A stretch of DNA of 64,000 bases from Hippopus hippopus (lineage: Eukaryota > Mollusca > Bivalvia > Cardiida > Cardiidae): the NCBI GenBank assembly GCA_946811185.2, contig OX328101.1:27450122-27514121 (forward strand), read 5' to 3'. A program made the translations under genes and the position numbers. Below are positions 60,901 to 64,000 of this stretch, piece by piece. The notes beneath the pieces were generated by a model that saw only the letters and a list, made by a program, of their open reading frames with translations, was not told where the DNA came from and searched no databases. Positions within the stretch are counted from its first letter, which is position 1. Each line of letters begins with the position of its first letter.

Positions 60901-63449
60901 ACATAGCAACATTAGTTGTTTTTGCAGGAAGAGTTTTATCCATTTGCAAGATTAAATTGCACATAATGTCAGTCAAGTCTGATCTTGGATATATATTTTT
61001 CTATATTTTGTTTGATGATGTGACAGAAACAACTGAAAAATAGATCAATGTTAAACAGGAAAACCCATGACAAAACAAATGTAGATTTTACATCCTCCGC
61101 TCATAGACTCTTCAAATTGTCTTTTCAGCCTTTATGATGGTTTTAAACTGAAGATTTACATGCATACTGACTCAACTATATAAAACAGGAACTGAAGTCT
61201 CAATGTAATCACAAGGAAAATACTGATGATTTTTATGAAATGAAAATATTCTGCATGAGAGCACAGAAATCAATGTATTATATAAAGAGGATTTTGCCTG
61301 CAGTCACCAGCACTTCAGATGAGATGGCTATCTGCTTACTTAAATCTTGACATGTTTCTCTGCGTACTAGTGTTATGCCTGTGTTGTTTGTACTTGTAAC
61401 AATCCCTTCTGTGACAACCAAGTTAGTACTCACAACATCAGTACTTTTCTTGGCTATTCATGTTTTGAGATATTTTGCTTTAAATGGCCCTCTTAGAATT
61501 TTAAATTGGCCCACTGTTTTAAAAAAGGGGTGGAAGAGTTAGCTCATTATTTTTCAATCCTAGATTCAACTCTGCGGAAACAACATGAATAACAGTAAGC
61601 AACTGTCATACCATTGAGGTATGACTTGTTACACCTCTTCCATTGACAATGTTCTAAAACCATTGTGGAAAGAGGAGCCATTGTTTGTTACAAGCAGTGG
61701 TTCCTTTTTTCCACACTGTTTTTCACATTATGTAAAACAGATATTTTTCTTTCCTTTAAATGTTTATCCCACATGTATTTTGTTAGTCTGAAATAAGCTG
61801 GTTTTGTGTGAAGACCTATGTATTATTTTATAGGCTGAGACATGAGAAAGATTTGATAGTGAACATGGAATACGAGAAAGAAAGACTAGATACAGTGCTA
61901 GAACAGGAGGCCAAGCAAATTGAAAGGCTCTCAAAAGTCCTTGAACTCATTGAGACGTGAGTACTTTCATTATTGTAGAATATTTAGGCTTTGCCTTGTC
62001 TTGAGTTTTGGTATAAGGATTTAGATTATTTCATGTGTCACAGTGTTGCCTTAAGTTTCTGTTACCAAAAAAAACTTTTTTACATACAATTTACTAAAAG
62101 ACAAATAAAAAGTTTCCTGGACAAAGTTTTGGTGTGTCACAGTAATTTCCTAAGTAGATTTATTTATCAAACCTACATTTTATATGAAGAAGAGCAGAAA
62201 AAAATGACAGATGAATTGTTTCAGGTTTTTCTTTGATTGTAAAATTTCCACATATCCCCAGTTTGAATTCAGATGTAAAGTTTCTTTGAAGTTTAAATGT
62301 TTCATTTACTTATTAATCTTGTACCAAACAATCCTAAGTTTCAACAACTCTGAGAAAGAAAACTCTTAAAAATATTGAAGGAAAAGGAGAAATATCAATG
62401 CTGGTAATCAGGTCTGGTAAAAAATTAAATAAGTTTTTGCCGAGCTTGGTAGCTCGGTTGGTAACATGCAGGGCTTGAAACCATGAAGTCTCTTGTTCGA
62501 ATCCCTGGTCTGGCCAATTTCTTTATGGGCTGATGATGGCAATTGTGACAGGATTCATTCTTCTCTTACTGCTGACCATTGTTTCCACGATGGCTATGTA
62601 GGAAAGCAGTCAGTGGCTTGGGAAGAATATGGTGAGGAGCCCTGGTAAAAGCAACACCAGGAAAGAATTGGCCTGTTACCAATAAGTGAAATAAAGTTTG
62701 AACAGTGTAAGGCAGTGTATGGAAAATACTGTAGAAAAATGGGTCAGTTTTTCGTAATAAGGTAACTGCAATGTTATTGTAAGGTTTCTGTTGTTGAGCC
62801 ATAAAAGGACATATGGATATGATAATGGTTCGACATTCCCATTAACAGCAATGTAAAACCCTTTACCAAAACATCCTGATTTTTAACAACCCTGAGGATG
62901 AATGCTTCTGAAAACATAGTGGGAAAAGAAGAACCAGCATTTTCTCCTTTTCTGACAATGTTTTCTACCCTAAGACAAATCCTATTAGTGGAGCCGTATA
63001 TATATTTTTTGTTGTCTACAAAAGCCTTTAATGTTGACAAGTCTAAAGCTAAAGAGATAAGCTTTAACTACATAATCCCAGGTTTTAATGACCCTGAGAA
63101 AGGGGCCATTTGAAAACATTGTTGGAAAAGGAGAAATGCTGGTAACCATGTTACCAGCATTTTCTCCTTTTCCAAAAATGTTTTCTAACCTATCAAAGAC
63201 AAATCTCATTATTTCAGTCACATTCCAGTTGTTGTCTGCAAAAGCTATCCATTTGGAGTAGTCTAAGATTTTGGCATTTAGTAAGAGTTAAACTATTTCA
63301 GATGTAATGAAAGAACCAACCCAGGCTGCGAGAATCCTGTCACTTTGGATGAGTGCTTGACAATTTTCAAAATTCTCCAGAAAGAGTTTTATCAGGAGTA
63401 CAAACTCTACGATTTGGAAACATTGGCCATTGCTCTTGTCTTTCCTGTG
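48887..63449 (+). CDS. TFIP11: TFIP11 (tuftelin-interacting protein 11), 5' half, nine exons
   Basis: Nuclear G-patch factor. Its orthologues (yeast Ntr1/Spp382) recruit and activate the DHX15/Prp43 helicase to release the excised intron lariat and take the spliceosome apart. Coding exons: 48887–48998, 51508–51653, 53530–53675, 54413–54470, 56708–56923, 58514–58658, 60128–60290, 61834–61956, 63302–63449. All are GT–AG and phase-consistent, giving 419 codons; human TFIP11 has 837 residues, so about half the gene lies beyond the window. N-terminal domain: ENFEITD-like EDFEITDDDVYNSFN, then GMWARDSDDEDERPGF. An acidic run follows. The G-patch spans about 137–180 (HTKGVGMKLMQKMGFEIGKG, GLGKNKQGI). 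Later blocks are VKVIDMTG, the helical PELMHNLNLLVDMAEEDIIQ, and NPVTLDECLTIF at the start of the GCFC region. The ATG at 48887 has CC before and G after. Introns are crowded with MITEs. Confidence 0.96.
49057..49290 (+). repeat. Two tandem tRNA-like SINE heads
   Basis: Two units about 125 bp apart share CTAGCTCAGTAGGTAGAG / CTAGTTCAGTTGGTAGAG (box A), GGTCGTGG…GTCC / GGTTTGAATCC (box B) and a CTTTTCTCCCTTGATTT end. Only the second has a near-canonical box B. They are not intact tRNA genes. Confidence 0.75.
49562..50800 (+). repeat. SINE interrupted by a hAT-like element
   Basis: The head (CCGGTAGCTCCATCGGTAGC, box B GGGTTCGATCAC) runs to 49723. The body resumes at 50636 (GTGGGAAAGCAGCCAGTGGC) and ends CGGCGTTAAACACC followed by an ATCA tail. 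It matches the uninterrupted SINE at 63.49–63.81 kb. Confidence 0.8.
49724..50635. mobile_element. hAT-like non-autonomous element in the SINE
   Basis: Ends CAGTGTTCTGCCGAGG and CCTTGGCAGAACACTG are inverted with one mismatch. GTTATG occurs on both sides, so a target duplication of 6–8 bp is likely. 912 bp, no transposase ORF. The terminus starting CAGTGTTCTGC resembles hAT ends. Confidence 0.75.
50940..51144. mobile_element. HpA MITE, interrupted
   Basis: Hairpin arms GGATAAGTAGAAAATACTG and CCAGCATTTTCTCTTTTAC, and right end GTTAAAAGGTTAA. The middle is disrupted at about 51010–51085. Confidence 0.55.
51197..51418. mobile_element. HpA MITE copy with perfect palindrome
   Basis: TTAACTCTTTACCAAACTAT at the left and TTAA at the right (CGTCATGTTAA). 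From 51252 to 51318 the two 33-base arms are perfectly complementary around one central A. Best hairpin in the window. Confidence 0.9.
51508..51653 (+). CDS. TFIP11: TFIP11 exon 2
   Basis: Completes the split Gly codon and reads MWARDSDDEDERPGFGSSSK, then KKSDFTAPIGFVSGGIKQ, then GDKTVKQGDE. Donor GTTTGT is weak. Confidence 0.95.
51658..51882. mobile_element. HpA MITE starting 4 bp after the exon 2 donor
   Basis: TTGATCCTTTACCAAAAGAT at the left, diverged hairpin 51712–51783, and GTTTTTGGTAAGC at the right. Its end lies only 4 bases downstream of the exon. Confidence 0.65.
52003..52247. mobile_element. HpC hairpin MITE copy
   Basis: GAGCCATGCTCTGGTAAAAA against TTTTCACAGAGCATGGCTC; 245 bp, with internal TCGGATCAGCCTCTACG. 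Confidence 0.8.
52258..52419. mobile_element. HpA MITE lacking one hairpin arm
   Basis: TTAAACTTTTACCAAACAAT to CATGTGGTAAAGAGTTAA, TTAA both ends, but only 162 bp. The right hairpin arm and the tract after it are deleted. Confidence 0.8.
52432..52662. mobile_element. HpA MITE copy, nearly intact
   Basis: TTAACTCTTTAACAAACAAT to GTGGTAAAGGGTTAA, 231 bp, TTAA both ends, strong hairpin 52538–52608. Confidence 0.88.
52741..52954. mobile_element. HpA MITE, left end truncated
   Basis: TTAAACTGAGTTTTCATGGC onward with the hairpin at 52778–52845. The right end ends in TGGTTAAGAGG. Confidence 0.6.
53218..53366. mobile_element. HpA MITE, right part missing
   Basis: TTAACCAAATGATCATGTG followed by a hairpin at 53266–53335 (AAGGAGAAAATGCTGGTAAC). 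The sequence then leaves the family. Confidence 0.65.
53530..53675 (+). CDS. TFIP11: TFIP11 exon 3 (acidic run)
   Basis: EEDDDDDDANDADFKMGDIA then KLSYNQKKSKHGSYRPGGRA. The GAT repeat coding poly-Asp is prone to length change. Phase 2 at the donor GTATGT. Confidence 0.94.
53688..53850. mobile_element. HpA MITE fragment 12 bp after exon 3
   Basis: TTATTCTTTACAATAAAACG and CCTGAGGAAGAAGGCC follow the left half. The hairpin is shortened by an internal deletion. Confidence 0.55.
54005..54234. mobile_element. HpA MITE copy
   Basis: TTAACCCATTTCCAAACAAA to AAGGTAAAGAGTTAA, 230 bp, TTAA both ends; hairpin moderately diverged. Confidence 0.82.
54413..54470 (+). CDS. TFIP11: TFIP11 exon 4 (G-patch start)
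   Basis: Encodes EFGQWEKHTKGVGMKLMQK. Donor GTATGT. Confidence 0.95.
54493..54745. mobile_element. HpC hairpin MITE copy
   Basis: AAGCCGCGCTCTGGCAAAAG and TTTTCACAGAGCGTGGCTC, each followed inward by GGGGGCTTAATGCATCT and its complement. Core palindrome CCCAGGTCAGCCTGCGCAGG. Confidence 0.85.
54757..55020. mobile_element. HpC hairpin MITE copy, adjacent
   Basis: GGGCCATGCTCTGTGAAAAG to GCCAGAACATGGCTT. The last 27 bp are partly repeated again to about 55048. Confidence 0.7.
55100..55860. other. Possible Tc1-like non-autonomous remnant
   Basis: AAAGTATTGGGACAAAAATG near the left and TGACCTAAGTATTTGGACAT / ACTGTCCCAAAACC near the right are loosely inverted words typical of such ends. No ORF; low certainty. 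Confidence 0.25.
55948..56005. mobile_element. HpA MITE left-end fragment
   Basis: TTGACCCTTTACCACATTAT with CCTAGATTTAAACACCCTGA, then truncated. Confidence 0.5.
56132..56359. mobile_element. HpA MITE copy
   Basis: TTAACTCTACCAAATGAC to GTGGTAAAGAGTTAG; strong hairpin 56235–56306. Confidence 0.85.
56395..56520 (+). repeat. Two-copy ~60-bp tandem duplication
   Basis: GAATATGAATAAAA … GAATGTCTGGGAATGCTATAA … AATAAGTCT occurs twice. Confidence 0.75.
56548..56675 (+). repeat. SINE 3' part
   Basis: ACAGCCAGAGGCATGGAAAG and AAATTGAAATCAGC…CACCAAACAAACAAA match the body and tail of the SINEs at 50.7 and 63.7 kb. Confidence 0.5.
56708..56923 (+). CDS. TFIP11: TFIP11 exon 5 (G-patch end)
   Basis: MGFEIGKGLGKNKQGITTPV onwards. 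The glycines of the G-patch are all present. Ends ELSQWKKEPE-like with EQLSQWKKEPE. Confidence 0.96.
57098..58080. mobile_element. HpA MITE split by a TATACCCC element
   Basis: The left part with hairpin (57155–57220) runs to GACAAGCCTTCAATTT at about 57308. The HpA right end, TTCATTTGGTAAAGAGTG, resumes at about 58059. Confidence 0.75.
57306..58058 (+). mobile_element. TATACCCC element with three core repeats
   Basis: Starts TTATACCCCTGCAAAACGAA with a hairpin. Core repeats begin ACTAGTAATTTTGTGTC at 57391, 57582 and 57830. An internal second head (TTTATACCCCAGCAAAACAA) is at about 57740. It ends CATTCAGTGACAGCTCTAGT. It probably consists of two nested or fused copies. The related minus-strand copy is at 32.3–32.6 kb. 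Confidence 0.7.
58514..58658 (+). CDS. TFIP11: TFIP11 exon 6
   Basis: GKRKKVKYVYKTAQEAIEGS … MSNVKVIDMTGKEKKVLT. The VKVIDMTG block is highly conserved in the family. Phase 1. Confidence 0.95.
58731..58973. mobile_element. HpB MITE copy, complete
   Basis: GGCCTGCAACATGCCAAAAG and TTTGCGCTTGTTGCAGGCC are inverted, as are GGACATTGGCGTAAAGTGTC and GACACTTTACGCAAATGTC-like words. 243 bp. Confidence 0.85.
59093..59320. mobile_element. HpA MITE copy
   Basis: GTAACTCTTTAACAAATGAC to TTGGTTAAAGGTTAA. Hairpin 59216–59262. Confidence 0.7.
59611..59822. mobile_element. HpA MITE copy, mutated ends
   Basis: TGAACTCTTTACCAAACAAG to CTGGTAAAGAGATAA. The hairpin is diverged (GAAGAAAATCATTGTAATCA). Confidence 0.7.
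60128..60290 (+). CDS. TFIP11: TFIP11 exon 7
   Basis: YHTISQRHDKPDEEADIVEP … FKMPELMHNLNLLVDMAEED. Donor GTAAGT, phase 2. Confidence 0.95.
60299..60425. mobile_element. HpD MITE 9 bp into intron 7
   Basis: TTAACCCCTTCAGCGCAAT, then a near-perfect palindrome (AGATCCAAGATCAGACTGCA against TGCAGTCTGATCTTGGATCT). The TTAA directly follows the donor GTAAGTCA. Right end lost. Confidence 0.75.
60531..60753. mobile_element. HpA MITE copy
   Basis: TTAAGTCTTTACCACACAAT to TTGTGAAGATTAA; TTAA at both ends, hairpin partly deleted. Confidence 0.75.
60763..60910. mobile_element. HpA MITE fragment
   Basis: TTAACTTTTACCAAGCTTAT and CCCTGAAGAAGATGGCTTTT match the left quarter; the rest has diverged. Confidence 0.5.
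60911..61833. other. TFIP11 intron 7, unassigned part
   Basis: No exon. An imperfect hairpin at 61655–61715 (GTGGAAAGAGGAGCCATTG against GTGGTTCCTTTTTTCCACA) is unlike HpA in sequence. Confidence 0.4.
61834..61956 (+). CDS. TFIP11: TFIP11 exon 8 (coiled coil)
   Basis: LRHEKDLIVNMEYEKERLDT then VLEQEAKQIERLSKVLELIE, a heptad-rich helix. Donor GTGAGT, phase 2. Confidence 0.95.
62323..62430. mobile_element. HpA MITE left part, cut by a SINE
   Basis: TTAATCTTGTACCAAACAAT, CCTAAGTTTCAACAACTCTG and AAAAGGAGAAATATCAATGC, then SINE sequence. Confidence 0.6.
62437..62690 (+). repeat. tRNA-derived SINE
   Basis: Box A GGTAGCTCGGTTGGTAAC and box B TGTTCGAATCCC, then TGGCCAATTTCTTTATGG and AGCAGTCAGTGGCTTGGG. 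The ATCA tail is missing. Confidence 0.75.
62853..63059. mobile_element. HpA MITE copy
   Basis: GTAAAACCCTTTACCAAAAC at the left. The hairpin has one shortened arm. GCTAAAGAGATAAG at the right. Confidence 0.65.
63064..63291. mobile_element. HpA MITE ending 10 bp before exon 9
   Basis: TTAACTACATAATCCCAG to TTAGTAAGAGTTAA. Hairpin 63115–63183 (arms GGAAAAGGAGAAATGCTGGT / CCAGCATTTTCTCCTTTTCC) with a CATG insert at the tip. Confidence 0.8.
63302..63449 (+). CDS. TFIP11: TFIP11 exon 9 (start of GCFC region)
   Basis: CNERTNPGCENPVTLDECLT then IFKILQKEFYQEYKLYDLET. Acceptor ACTATTTCAG with almost no polypyrimidine tract. Donor GTATGT. The next exon lies outside the window. Confidence 0.95.
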
Positions 63450-63492
63450 GTATGTGTGATTGTTATTTTGATCTTTTTTGTCAATATTTCTT

Positions 63493-63810
63493 TGGTGGCC
63501 AAGCCATGGCAGAACAGTTGGTAGCGTACAGACTTTGAGAACGGGGGGTAGCTGGGTCTAATCTGCGTTTGGCCAATTCTTTTGTTCAGGTTGCTGATAG
63601 TCAGTACTGCAGGATTTATTCCTCTCTCACTGCTGATCATTGTTTCGATCATGGCTCTGTGGGAAAGCAGCCAGTGGCTTGGGAAGAATGTTGTGTAAAG
63701 TTCTGGTAACAAAAACTACAGAAAAGTATTGATAGGTGCACTAGCCATTGCAATATAACTGAAAAAATGTTGAAAAAGGAGTTAAAAACGTATAGTCAAT
63801 CAATCAACTG
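63493..63810 (+). repeat. tRNA-derived SINE, full length
   Basis: Head CAGAACAGTTGGTAGCG, body TGGGAAAGCAGCCAGTGGCT, tail TGTTGAAAAAGGAGTTAAA followed by AATCAATCAA. It is the reference copy for the interrupted one at 49.6–50.8 kb. Confidence 0.8.
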
Positions 63811-63973
63811 TATTTCTTTTGACCCATTACAAGCTAATTTTTAAGAGCAAAACTTGTTCATGTCTGTTGTAAAAGGTGGTACATGAGTAGTGATTCATTC
63901 TAGGAAAAGAGTAAATACATCTTTTAATTTAGTATAAAAACAGTTTGGATTATTTAGCAACAAGGTAAAAGCT

Positions 63974-64000
63974 TTAACTTTTCACCAAACACCAAAATTT
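63974..64000. mobile_element. HpA MITE left end, cut by window edge
   Basis: TTAACTTTTCACCAAACACC matches the HpA start. Confidence 0.55.

Noticed and set aside
63493..63570. Possible tRNA gene
   Set aside because: Head of a full SINE with body and ATCA tail; box B is mutated.
1..64000. Bacterial contamination or viral insertion
   Set aside because: GT–AG introns, SINEs and MITEs throughout; no operon structure and no recognised viral polymerase, capsid or integrase reading.

Overview
This is a eukaryotic, A+T-rich, intron- and repeat-rich window. It looks like the nuclear genome of a bivalve mollusc. Three things point that way: two conserved animal genes split by short canonical introns, a large intronless ankyrin–Mab21/cGAS-like receptor of a type expanded in bivalves, and repeats of bivalve character (tRNA-derived SINEs, pearl/BIV160-like elements with about 160-bp core repeats, TTAA-flanked hairpin MITEs). 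The species cannot be fixed from the sequence alone.

Layout. 0–14 kb has no recognised host gene. It holds MITEs, a 287-bp-arm inverted repeat around CCAAT boxes (5.5–6.4 kb), a decayed DDE transposase (7.8–8.5 kb) and a nearly intact mariner with one frameshift (8.58–9.89 kb). 14.8–17.7 kb is an intronless + strand gene for a 951-aa protein: about nine ankyrin repeats followed by a Mab21/cGAS-like nucleotidyltransferase with all catalytic acidic residues. 22.5–38.0 kb (– strand) is a complete nine-exon CHORDC1 (morgana/CHP1, HSP90 co-chaperone, 327 aa), with a three-unit heat-shock element just upstream of the ATG. Its long first intron holds a local duplication, one copy of which contains a pearl-like element with five exact 158-bp-period repeats. 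41.3 kb has one orphan coding-looking exon (– strand). 42.2–44.3 kb is a pogo/Tigger-like DDE transposase gene fused to a C-terminal PHD finger. 45.25–47.04 kb is a non-autonomous element with TA-flanked, CAGT-starting termini. 48.9 kb to the right edge is the 5' half of TFIP11 (G-patch spliceosome-disassembly factor): nine coding exons, 419 codons, running out of the window.

Repeats dominate. HpA is a ~230-bp TTAA-flanked MITE (ends TTAAcYCTTTACCA) carrying a near-perfect 33-bp-arm central palindrome. I count about forty copies or fragments, roughly nineteen of them in TFIP11, several within 4–12 bp of splice sites. HpB (ends GGCCTGCAACATGC), HpC (ends GAGCCATGCTCTG) and HpD (TTAA-flanked, AGATCAGACTGCA palindrome) are further hairpin families. 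Nested insertions give relative ages: HpB in HpA, a TATACCCC element in HpA, a hAT-like element in a SINE, and the pearl-like element in a duplicated segment.

The host genes are functionally unrelated (innate nucleic-acid sensing, HSP90 co-chaperone, spliceosome recycling). Nothing suggests an operon. All boundaries come from reading splice signals and protein similarity by eye; no database search was run.
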